Assembly: GCA_037043235.1 (NCBI GenBank)
Contig: JAWRVZ010000039.1
Span: 806,001 to 870,000 of the forward strand
DNA length: 64,000 bases
Reading direction: 5' to 3'
Origin: Rhodeus uyekii
Lineage: Eukaryota; Chordata; Actinopteri; Cypriniformes; Acheilognathidae
In this document: positions 12,001-19,851 of the stretch, one piece after another
How positions within the stretch are numbered: position 1 is the stretch's first letter
Layout of the letters: each line of letters begins with the position of its first letter
The notes under the pieces: generated by a model
The model's database searches: none
Seen by the model: only the letters and a program-made list of their open reading frames with translations
What the model was told of the DNA's origin: nothing
Made by a program: the position numbers and the translations under genes

Positions 12001-15000
12001 AGCATTGAAGAACGAGTGTCTTAAAACCATGGGTGCCTGCAGGACGTTTTTACACTGAAAGCCAGCAGTCGGATCAATAAGCATCAGGCGATTAGGCTGA
12101 TTTTTTCCACCCGCAGAACTCTTCTTCTGTTCCTCACCTTTCTCTTGATTCCATCTCCTTTTACCCTCAGCCCAGTCCTTCTCTATTTGAGTACCAAGAC
12201 GAACCAGTTCATCAATCGTTTTCACCGTTCCCCTCAACAGTGATGCCAACCGCGGATTGCAGTTTCTTAACGTCGCCTGCACTAATTCAGCTTCAGACAG
12301 CAGAGGGTTAAGCTTTAATGCCATTGCTCTATAGTTAAAAGCAAAGTCTCTTACCGCTTCATTGACTCTCTGTCGATAATTTGCCAACTTCTGTGCAGCA
12401 ACTTCTTTATAATCCTCATTCAGAAAGGAAAACAGGAATTTCTCTTTGAATGAATTCCAGTCTCCAATACCGTGTTTCTCCGCTCTCCACCAGCTTTTGG
12501 CAGATCCCTTAAGGCTCACGGAAAGCGCTGCCAACACCTCTTCCTGGGACATTGGTCTCAATTCATTATACTCCTCGAATCGATCAATGAATTCCATGGG
12601 GTCTTCAGAATTCGAATTACTAAAAGTGGGTACATCCATTTTAACCGCAGGCAGATGAGATAGTGAAGGAAAATGAGTTACTCGCCTTGTCGTATCTTGT
12701 GTTGAAGTCATTCTATCGGGTGCTTGAGATGTTCTGTGAGAGGTATATGAACTAGTATGAACCGGAGTTGGTGCTGCAGACTGAATGGCTTTGAACCGTC
12801 GTTCCAGTTGGTCGTCACGGCGTTTCAAACAATCCACCATGCTCTTAGCTAGATCGTCAATTTTGGCACAGCATTGTTGACGAACTCTATCTATCTCCCT
12901 TTTGAGATGATAATTCATCCTGTCCTCATTCGCTCTCAATTTCATACTTAATGTCTCTGAGGTAACAAAGTCACTGATTCTGTGTTCAATGTCAGCGAGG
13001 TGCGCTTCAATGCTACTCACACGTCGGACAGTTTCATCCCTGCCGAATTGTAATTCGACTTCTAAGAAATCCTGAGGGGGCGGAGGTAAGGGTAAATATT
13101 CAGCTTGGTCAGCCAGTTCAACTCCCTGCTCTAGTGACCCAACTCTACCTTCTCTTTCCTCTTCTGAATCTAAATATAATTCATCAAAAGTATCAATCAG
13201 GTTTGTTACTGGGTCCCTACGACGAGTGAAAGCTTCCTCAGAATAATCAACAATCTGCTCTCTTTCTTCCATTGCGAATATTTGTTAAAAATATTTGTTT
13301 GTGAAGTGTTTTTCAGTACCGTCGATCTTTATTTTTTTAAGGAATCCCGCAAAAGTTAAGCGAGTCCCTGTTCGGGCGCCACTCTGCAACCCTCCCCTAT
13401 GAAGGTTTGCTCCTGAAGGTTTGCAAAGAATCGTACGGTACTGATAATAGAGAAACACTTTCTCAAACAAATACGTTCACTGTAAGTTTATTCACAAAAT
13501 CAAACAAGTCAATCCCATACCAACAAAAATAAACAGTTTTAAGCACAAGGCCTTTAAAGAGTCAATGTGGAACTTATCAGAATGGTCCAGAGATAGGTGA
13601 AACAGAAGACGATGGGATGAGGTGAGATGAAGATGAAGATGGTTATTTGAGGGCGATGCAATGAATTAATCCTATAAATCCAGTTTGGGAATTTGCGGTG
13701 CTGATTTGTGGTTCTGGCTCAGTGACTGGAGATCACTGAAGTCATGGAGAGATTATCCACCGGACAGAACAACTACCACAGTAGTAGTAACAGCAAGCAG
13801 ATAAGCAGGGGTAGAATAGAAGGTCCTTGTCTAATAAAACAATGCACATAAACTTTTGTAAACACAAATACAATATATGCAAAACTCAGGAGACATTCAA
13901 ATACTCACATTTGAGCAGAAACTTAAATAGTTCTCAAACCGGACTCCGGAAGTGTTAGTAGCCGTGAGCTTAACCATGAGGTTTCCCTCTACCAACAACT
14001 CACTCCCTCTACACATTTCCTGGCTTATATACCGTCACCAATTACCTGTAGCGCCCTCTTTGGCTGCTTATGGAATTACGGCATATAATACAGTGAACAA
14101 AAACCAAAATATATATACATAACACTCTCTGGGTGTTACAATTTTAAGAAAATTGTTTCAAATTTTGTCATTTTTGTTGTGTGCCTGCAATTTACTTCAC
14201 ATTTGCCCTCTGCTTTGTGGGCATGGTAGTAAAGCGTGCCCTGGGAGGTCTTGTCCTAGACATTTAATGTGTCTGATAACCTTGAACAGATGGCACATGC
14301 TGCCAGTAGCCAGACCAGAGTTGAGATTAGTTGATTTGGATTTACTCAGTGAGTCTGTAATCCTTGGGCACAGAAGAGCTCTTTGTCTTCTTTCCTCACC
14401 CACATTCACTTACCTTTTAGATCTCAGATTAGTTTCAAATTTGCTTTTACATTTTATGGCTAAATCTGATTTTAGATGCAGGGCCTTGTCCATATTAGAC
14501 ATGTATGTTTCATATCACAATGTGAATCATGCATGAGATATGATATTATATTTCAGTAGCATTATGTCATGTTTAGCTTCTGGGTCTTCCCTTCCTCTGG
14601 TTTATGTGTAAGCTGCATGTAAAATATGAAAGTCTAAGATGTATGAATTACAAGGGGTTGGATCCCCTTTTTAAGGCTTGAACCTACCAAACAAAAAGTT
14701 GGACGTTTCAAAAGTACATATACCAAACATTTACATTATTCAAATTATACATGTACATTATATTCACATAATTTTATTCAATTATTTTATCCTAAATGTT
14801 TTTTAAGATTGTCAGCTGATGCTGTCTAAGTTTACCATTTCTCTGAACGTTGTGGTTTAATTCACACAGTGCTTAAACTTGTGTCACTGAATCATTGTTT
14901 TATCCCACTGAATCGAGTTTTTACAATAAAAGTTCTACATGTGTTCCAGATGTGCAGGAGGAAGAGGAGCAGCTGAAAACCCGTTGTAGGGAGGTGGAGG

Positions 15001-15629
15001 AGCATCTCCAGGTCCAGCAGCAGGTTCAGAGTGATCTGAGATGGGAGCTGAGCCAGAAGTCAGTGCTGGTGGGCGCTCTTCGAGCCAGTCTGAAGGAAAA
15101 GGAGCGCCGTTTCCTGGAGGAATTAAAAAACCGCAGCCACAGGACCACTGTGCTCAACACTGAGCTGCAGAAGCAGACAGAGGCGGCTGCGTATCTGTCC
15201 TTCCAGCTGCATTCAGCGAAGCAGAAACTCCAGCAGCAGCGAAGGAGACCAGCCCAGCACGGCATGGACAAGCCCCCCATCCACCCTTCACCTCAGGCCA
15301 GCGCCAGCAGCCCAGCAGTGATCAAACCTAAACGACGAAGCTCAAGCCGATCCTCCTCGCATCTCCGCATCGAGCGCGCCAGGGAGTGTGTGCCACGCGA
15401 GAGAGTCACAGGCCCGGAGGAGCCCATGGCCATGCCTGACCCCGCCCTCTTCCTATACCCCTACAGACACAGATCCCGCCCCCACCCACCACACAGACAC
15501 GCCCTGCAGGAGACAGACAGGGAGGAGTCCGAGGAGCTCGATCAGGGAGCTTCAGTGAGCAGACTGGCAACCACAGTAGCTAAAGCCACTGCAACCACAG
15601 CATCCACTACAGAGAACCCCGCCGAATGA
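809..15629 (+). CDS. ccdc92b: Coiled-coil domain-containing protein 92B, 4 coding exons
   Basis: Coding exons: 809-820, 3908-4040, 5214-5261 and 14950-15629 (stop TGA). They splice in frame to 290 codons. Exon 1 encodes only M-E-N-T before a consensus GTGAGT donor. Exon 2 encodes an amphipathic heptad-rich helix (SLERQVEGVERSIVFLRQEQ and onward) equivalent to the N-terminal coiled coil of CCDC92. Exon 3 gives TELTQELNMKPPG. Exon 4 gives a long acidic coiled coil (about residues 65-170) and a basic, Ser/Pro-rich tail with an AMPDPALFLYP motif, matching the MPDPTPFL box of CCDC92. CCDC92-family proteins are poorly characterised and have been linked to centrioles and cilia. The exon 2 acceptor (GTAAAG after a modest pyrimidine tract) is the least certain junction. 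Intron 3 (9.7 kb) hosts an antisense Ty3/gypsy element. The B-paralogue call rests on sequence and on the neighbouring cluh and pafah1b1. Confidence 0.8.
2177..3640. repeat. Old interspersed repeat split by a later insertion
   Basis: The left part (2177-2439) and right part (3474-about 3640) read as one repeat. The left begins GGTGTCACGAAAGCGG and the right ends near ACACGATTCACAAAGCCAGG. Together they resemble a dispersed cyprinid repeat whose exact class I cannot assign. The TA-flanked element between them interrupts it, so this repeat is the older of the two. Confidence 0.4.
2440..3471. mobile_element. Non-autonomous pogo/Tigger-like DNA transposon
   Basis: The ends form a terminal inverted repeat of about 22 bp with one mismatch (left end CAGTAATACCTCGGTTTACG, right end the inverse with CAGTGATACC). 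A TA dinucleotide flanks both sides (2438-2439 and 3472-3473), the target duplication of Tc1/mariner/pogo elements. Just inside both ends, GCTCGTACACC-type subrepeats recur. I see no transposase frame, so movement would have needed a protein from elsewhere. The pogo/Tigger assignment is inferred from the CAGTRRTACCTC-type terminus. Confidence 0.7.
4041..5213. other. ccdc92b intron 2
   Basis: No exon recognised. A common cyprinid dispersed repeat occupies about 4541-4910; the rest is AT-rich. Confidence 0.55.
4541..4910 (+). repeat. Dispersed teleost repeat (GGCTGCATTTATTTG family)
   Basis: Contains the run CACCAAGGCTGCATTTATTT, then ATTACTCCAGTCTTCAGTGT and, at the end, TGCTGAATAAAAGTA. These blocks recur in the same order in other introns of this window (35353, 37549, 45699 and 46449), so this is one repeat family. 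I know it as very common in cyprinid genomes but cannot give its class. Confidence 0.7.
5262..8107. other. ccdc92b intron 3, part left of the LTR element
   Basis: No exon recognised. About 6163-6795 is rich in AACGTT/GAACGTTA motifs and looks like a decayed teleost repeat. The rest is AT-rich. Confidence 0.45.
8108..8863 (-). repeat. 3' LTR of the Ty3/gypsy element
   Basis: 756 bp, ending TG...CA on the minus strand. Read side by side it appears identical to the LTR at 13385-14140. AATAAA on the minus strand at 8210-8215 is a plausible poly(A) signal for the element's transcript. Confidence 0.93.
8864..8877 (-). promoter_or_regulatory. Polypurine tract of the LTR element
   Basis: Immediately upstream (minus strand) of the 3' LTR lies CACGGGGAGGGGTA, a G-rich purine run in the position where plus-strand DNA synthesis is primed in LTR retroelements. 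Confidence 0.75.
8881..13272 (-). CDS. Gag-Pol polyprotein of a Ty3/gypsy retrotransposon, intact frame
   Basis: One uninterrupted 1463-codon frame. Domains in order: N-terminal acidic and coiled region; a retrotransposon Gag domain at about residues 210-370 (LKGSAKSWWRAE, NYRQRVNEAVRDFAFNYR); aspartic protease with D-T-G-S near 427; reverse transcriptase with Y-I-D-D near 762; RNase H beginning at T-D-A-S near 910; integrase with an H-H-C-C zinc site (HDNPVSGH ... CKNCQSC) and catalytic D, D, E in GMDIMGP (about 1187), SDRGPQF (about 1247) and the HPQSNLTER segment (about 1283); then a GPY/F-like module at the C-terminus. There is no chromodomain and no env. No CCHC zinc knuckle is visible between Gag and protease. 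Gag and Pol are fused in one frame, so no frameshift or readthrough is needed. The ATG is about 90 bases past the primer binding site. Confidence 0.95.
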   Translation of the reverse strand: MEEREQIVDYSEEAFTRRRDPVTNLIDTFDELYLDSEEEREGRVGSLEQGVELADQAEYLPLPPPPQDFLEVELQFGRDETVRRVSSIEAHLADIEHRISDFVTSETLSMKLRANEDRMNYHLKREIDRVRQQCCAKIDDLAKSMVDCLKRRDDQLERRFKAIQSAAPTPVHTSSYTSHRTSQAPDRMTSTQDTTRRVTHFPSLSHLPAVKMDVPTFSNSNSEDPMEFIDRFEEYNELRPMSQEEVLAALSVSLKGSAKSWWRAEKHGIGDWNSFKEKFLFSFLNEDYKEVAAQKLANYRQRVNEAVRDFAFNYRAMALKLNPLLSEAELVQATLRNCNPRLASLLRGTVKTIDELVRLGTQIEKDWAEGKRRWNQEKGEEQKKSSAGGKNQPNRLMLIDPTAGFQCKNVLQAPMVLRHSFFNAVIDTGSTFSLMQQKVWRRLKREDELLTRSSQTFMLANGQSQETQGKVLWECEMYGSKHEVTFYVMKDEDLAVPIILGLNFLKEAKVTIDFNSSRLSLPDSNSSHPMYFNEVHKLPAVRFYAARGEVEVMQNEDTKLIDHVVETSRAAPEVKDQLKVLLCDWPSVCTTSLGRTSLIKHEIKTIDELPLRKRPYRVSKVKSDFIEEQIKELLRLKIIRPSTSPWASPVVVVDKKDKSMRLCVDYRGLNAKTHLDAYPMPQITDILDSLQGAKVFTTLDLKSGYWQVEMDPGSVQKTAFTTASGLYEFLCLPFGLKNAAASFQRLMEQVLREHKNKCCMVYIDDIIVYSPDIQSHMKHLRQVFQSLHNAGLTLNLSKCKFICSSLEYLGHTITADGVKMNPDKVTAIKTYPTPKNLKELQRFLGLAAWYHRFIPEFSSKTAPLHALKKKEAKWKWTDECQRAFELVKDELTKAPMLNTPNFESSFKVQTDASDVGLGAVLTQEVDGQEKVIAYASRLLRGAEKSYSASEKECLAVVWAVEKWHHYLEGRAFEVITDHASLVWLFQHPKPTSRLERWTIRLQGYHFTVRYRRGQCNVVPDVLSRRYTDESPAALLHTPAKCPVTCDLPVDLSQIAAEQKLDPECRELMGKVEYQKSTDMKRTHYVFKNALLFRSVPDSKEGQRFQVVIPAKLKEVILNYAHDNPVSGHLGKFKTLMRLLEFAYWPTIRTDVWQHCKNCQSCQRYKPSNLKPAGGLQSVPLVEPGYMLGMDIMGPFPRSTRQNEYLLVVVDYFSKWVEVFPMRAAKSATIARYLREEIFTRWGTPAFIVSDRGPQFTSNLLDQVCKQWLITQKLTTAYHPQSNLTERINRNLKTMIASYVDQNHRTWDQWVYEFRFALNTAWHESTGFSPAEIALGRQLKGPLQRALQSPPDPDQPSYSTLERQQSLYKSVRENVDKAQAKQKRYYDGRRRAQHFNEGDLVWIRTHPLSRAGDAFMAKLSPKWKGPARIEKRLGPVNYRVAMLSDPTQCDTYHTQNLKNFHGKF
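13364..13381 (-). promoter_or_regulatory. Primer binding site, tRNA-Lys type
   Basis: Eighteen bases on the minus strand read TGGCGCCCGAACAGGGAC, the complement of the 3' end of tRNA-Lys (the lentiviral Lys3 type). It starts three bases after the 5' LTR. Position and sequence together make this a confident call. Confidence 0.92.
13385..14140 (-). repeat. 5' LTR of the Ty3/gypsy element, with TATA box
   Basis: 756 bp, apparently identical to the 3' LTR. On the minus strand a TATATAAG box lies at about 14024-14031, roughly 110 bases inside the LTR, a likely core promoter driving transcription leftward, antisense to ccdc92b. Confidence 0.93.
14145..14949. other. ccdc92b intron 3, part right of the LTR element
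   Basis: AT-rich, with no exon or complete repeat recognised. It ends in the TGTGTTCCAG acceptor of exon 4. Confidence 0.5.
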
Positions 15630-16106
15630 GCACTTCTTTCACGGGTCACCTCAACAACCTCTTTGTTTGTAGGATATTTACAGCTGAATTGCACCTTGAG
15701 CCCCTTGGGAAAACCTTTGCATTATTAAAACATGACAGAAATGTTTATAGTTGCAATAAGGCTAGCTTTTCTCTTTTTCTTTTTTTATAGTTTGCACATG
15801 CGGTGATGAATAGACAGAGAAGAGATTCTTGCTTACGCTCGTGTTAAACCAAAATTGATGTTTATGTTGCTGAAAAGCATTTTTGTAATCAAAAATGACC
15901 CTGAGGGCCTCAATACTGTTTCATGCGTCCTGCATCTGCAGCATGTAGTTTTTTTCGCTGGCGATATTAAAAGGTTACAGCATTCACACTCACATTTATA
16001 TTAAATCCACACATTATATTGCTGTTGTTTTTCGCACTATATAACAGGTAATAATAATAATAATAATAATTTACAGTCCCCTATGATCTATAACATCCAA
16101 AATAAA
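15630..16106 (+). other. ccdc92b: Probable 3' UTR of ccdc92b with poly(A) signal
   Basis: AATAAA lies at 16101-16106, about 470 bases after the stop codon, just after an AAT-trinucleotide run near 16051-16070. It is the first canonical signal I found downstream of the stop. The cleavage site itself cannot be read. Confidence 0.45.
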
Positions 16107-19100
16107 AATACTTTACAAAATTAAAAAGATAATATCTCCTCACTCATGAGAGCAAGCACCAGTTTGCTTCTAATTGCGTCGGCGAGTGGAAAATCAGTGT
16201 AAGGAGCATTATACTCATTATACCTCTGATCACATCATGATTGAATCGCCTGTGAAAACCATTTTGAGGACATCTGAGATGAATTATAATTATATTTAAT
16301 GAAAGTGTAAATGTACATGCATTGTCGTGTGATTAGGCGCAAAAAAGGAAACGCAATAAACGACGTAAGCATTTTTAATGATTAGTCTTGTTTCTTATTA
16401 TTAAATAATGGATGGAGAAGTTTTAGTTAACATACTTTATTGTAGTAACCTAACAAAGTGGATATTCGCATTTTGCGCATGGAAGTCCGATCAGAACTTT
16501 AATCGCACTGGATGTGTAGCCTATAAAAAAAATAAAAAGATTAGAAAAAAGGTGTAGCCTATAATGCAATCCAGTTCATACCCGGATACAAAACACTTGT
16601 TCACGGGGGTCGCACAGCACAAAACAGTGAAAACAAGTTTTAGGATGAATGTTTAGCAACACAATATTTTATATTGCAACACTTCAAAGGTGTTTGGACA
16701 CATGTAGATACTATTCCAATGCATTTATTTCAATCTTCATTTAAAGGAATTATTTTCAGTTGTTTCATTAGATAGGAAATATGCAATGTAGAAACTCATA
16801 AATCACTTCATTCTCTTTATAGAGCCACCGAAGCGCTGTCAGTGTGAAAGCACAACCCTGCTGTTTACTGACTGCAGACGCATGATGTTCGAAACAGGCT
16901 AAGACAGTGTCCTTGTGAACCCGTTACTGCTGCTGAGTCTTTGTTCAACTTTTTTTGTTTTTGTTTTAATCTATGTGCCCTTGTTGTGGAATATCTCATC
17001 TCAGATATTTCTGAATGATCAGGTTGTCTGGTGTCACCACAAGTGCACTCTCTCATCCCTCCCGATGCGATGGGGATTTTATCCCCTACATACTGGTTAA
17101 GTTAGAGAAATCCCGTGTGAATGAGATCTAGAGAAGGCTGCACAGCCTGAATCATTTGCTTAAGTGCTTTATCCGGTGTATAATGTGTTTTTGCGTGGGC
17201 TAGTTGATTAGAAGAGAATGGCTCAAGGATCAACGCACCAATGTTCTGCCATCATTAAATGAGCCAGTGATGCCCAAAGGACTGATTAGTTTGATGCTGC
17301 TTATGCTGTATTATTTAAGTCTGATGTTGCAGATAACATGTTTGCATATGTTTCATTGGAATCACAATTCTTCTTTATAATTCTATGTGGTCAGGTATAT
17401 GTGCATATACTCGGAGCTTTGGTGGTATGAGGTTTAAAAGCAATGTGATACATATTTAATTTTTTTTATCACACAAAAGCGTGTAAATTTCGTAATATGC
17501 AAGATTAGAAGTGCTGTGGTTCAAATTAAGACTTTGTCCATGGAAGAGGGTTAGTCATGGCCTAATGGTTCGAGAGTCTGACTGGCAAACTAAAGGTTGC
17601 TGATTCGATTCTCAGTACCCGCAGGAAATTATTGAGCAAAATATCAAACCCCCTGTTGCTCCCCGGGCACCAAAAAATGGCTTCCCACTGATCCGGGTGT
17701 GTGTGTGTGTGTGTGTTCACTACTCATTACTCCTAATGTGTGTACACTAACTTGGATGGATTAAATGCAGAGGACAAATTCCAAGTTTGGGTTTCCATAC
17801 TTGACCTTTACATGCCACTTAAATGGGAGTGACAAAAGTGGGTTTCAAAGCCCACGACGACTGTCATTTTGCAGAAACGTCAGTGAAGGTGATTTTAGTA
17901 CCACCTTTTTGCAAACGGAGCTTTTTTAAAGATATTTACAATTGTATATGTGATATTTCTCTTTGCTTTATTAGATCCGAATCGTATCGTAATTTTGCTT
18001 GAAATATTGAATATAAGTCTGTTAAAAATCCAAATATGAAAAGCAGTCCTAATAGGGATTGTAAATGAATGCATAAAATGTTTTCCTTTTAGCTTAAAAT
18101 TGTGTCTAATTTGACACAGCCCTAACAAAGTGATATTTGCTTCACTCAGGGTCTGAAACCTTATTTTCTAAATGTATACGCAGATATGCCTGACTATTTA
18201 AAAGGCCTATAACCAGTTTTTGTAGTGTATCAGTGCAGAGATAGGAACGATTTAGGACATTAGGTTGATTTAGATACATGATGTAATCACATTTGTTAAT
18301 TAATGCATCTTTGTTTTTTGTTTAATGTTTCATCTTGGAAACATTGATGATTATGAAATTATTAATTGCCTAATTGATTGTTTTAGTTCTTTATAAAACC
18401 ATTGTGAAATTAAAAAGAGAAGCAATACTGCCTCACATGATGACTTCTATATAATCATATTTACAACATGCATATTTGAAAATTGTGTTGAACTGGAAAC
18501 AATAATTCATAGATACAGTACATGCAGCATCTGATATTTCTGATGTTATTTTGTTGTCCCCATTTCCATTGTGGGTTTTTTTGGGGACTTTATTGGACTT
18601 TTTTTCTATACTTAAGTGTGGAATAACCTGTCTTCCCTTTAACAGTTTGACTGTTATGGTAAAGGTTTTAAAGCATCTTTTTCACTTGAACTGTTATTAG
18701 AATGACATGGAAAAAAGTGATTAGAACCTAATTTCAGGATAAACTGCAGCAATGTTAACACTGTATTTGTATGTTTCACAAATATTTGGAAAGTTTTAAA
18801 ATGTAATTCAAATCTCTGATGACCCAACGTTGTACAACTATAATGTGTCGCAATAAATAATCCACTGTTTACTCTGTATGATTAAATTACTGTGTTAATT
18901 GTAACCTTAATCATGGTTATAAATTTAGAGAATAACAGTTGTATCATTGCAGATGTAATTAATTTCCTTAACCCTTAAATCTTAATCATCCTGATATGTA
19001 AACCCTTGAGAGGAAACATTTCCATCATTGCATTTAAAGCAAGTTTTTTAGCCAGAGTAAGTGTTTTTTAACTCAATCTCATGACAATGTTACAATATAT

Positions 19101-19660
19101 ATATATATAAATACAATTTTGTTAGAAAGTGCAAACACCCCCCACCCCATCCCAGATATTTGTCTCTTATCCTAACAAATTTGCAGAGATCATTCTTAAT
19201 ACAGTATATTTCTTTAAAAGAAATTAGTTATGTTTTGAATAATAAATAATATTTTGTCTTTGTATACTTATGTTGAAAATTACGAAGAATAAACACCTGG
19301 ATTTATTTCTAACCAAAAATACATTCCCAGAAAATATTTGAGTGCATACAATAAAAGTAGATTAGTTTGTCTCAATGTAAAGTCTTAAGAAATTCACCTT
19401 TGTATACCATTAAATATTTTAAACCATATTGAGGTTAAAAAAACGATGTACAATTATTCAATTAATACAATTTTCTATTTACTTCAGTTTTATCTCACAT
19501 GACATTTTTACTGAACTGAGTTAAATAAAGAACAAACTAAGCCACCAACACAAGCTGAGGCAGTAAAACGCGCTTCTCTAAATGGAGCTACAGGCTTGCC
19601 GTAGGCCGTGTGTTTGGTGGGTGGGACAAATACAAAGGCAAGCAGGTCAAGAGGAGGAGA
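16107..19660. other. Intergenic region between ccdc92b and cluh
   Basis: No gene recognised. It contains one tRNA-derived SINE (separate entry), a short TA run near 19097-19110 and otherwise AT-rich DNA. Confidence 0.55.
17548..17815 (+). repeat. tRNA-derived SINE
   Basis: Starts GGTTAGTCATGGCCTAATGG with an A-box-like segment, followed by a B-box-like GATTCGATTCT. Then come the body motifs CTGCTCCCCGGGC-like (here GTTGCTCCCCGGGCACC), a GT microsatellite and GGATGGATTAAATGCAGAGG. The architecture is that of a common cyprinid tRNA-derived SINE. A 5'-truncated relative lies at 26918-27036 inside cluh. Confidence 0.75.
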
Positions 19661-19851
19661 AACCACGTGTGACAGCTAGCCTGAGAACTGTCCTTCGCAA
19701 GGCAAGTTGTTTTTGTAATATCTTTGCATGTAACTAGACAGCCGGGATCCCGCCTGACGGAAAGCCATTGAACAGAGCCACTTCACAGCCTCGGCGACGG
19801 ACTTCTGTTGCTATAACTCTGAAAACACGTTAGTATTCAGGGAAGCGAATC
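19661..19851 (+). promoter_or_regulatory. cluh: Probable cluh promoter-proximal region and 5' UTR
   Basis: GC-enriched DNA immediately before the cluh start codon, with a CACGTG E-box at about 19663. The start codon context is ATCATGG, with G at +4. Transcription start not determined. Confidence 0.4.

Larger units (their letters stand above)
8104..14144 (-). mobile_element. Complete Ty3/gypsy LTR retrotransposon, antisense in ccdc92b intron 3
   Basis: Two 756-bp LTRs (8108-8863 and 13385-14140), both TG...CA on the minus strand, enclose one gag-pol frame. A 4-bp ATTT sits on each side (8104-8107 and 14141-14144), consistent with a target duplication; ATTTT is possible if the boundary shifts by one base. 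The 5' LTR is at the right because the element points leftward. A primer binding site follows it and a polypurine tract precedes the 3' LTR. I see no env frame. This family replicates through an RNA intermediate reverse-transcribed in particles and integrated by the element's own integrase. Confidence 0.95.

Noticed and set aside
8881..13272. Retrovirus with an envelope gene
   Set aside because: The internal region ends with the integrase C-terminus directly at the polypurine tract; no env frame exists, so it is an LTR retrotransposon.
14153..14536. 127-codon frame after the LTR element
   Set aside because: It starts in the flank next to the LTR, has no recognisable domain or splice context, and lies in ccdc92b intron 3.
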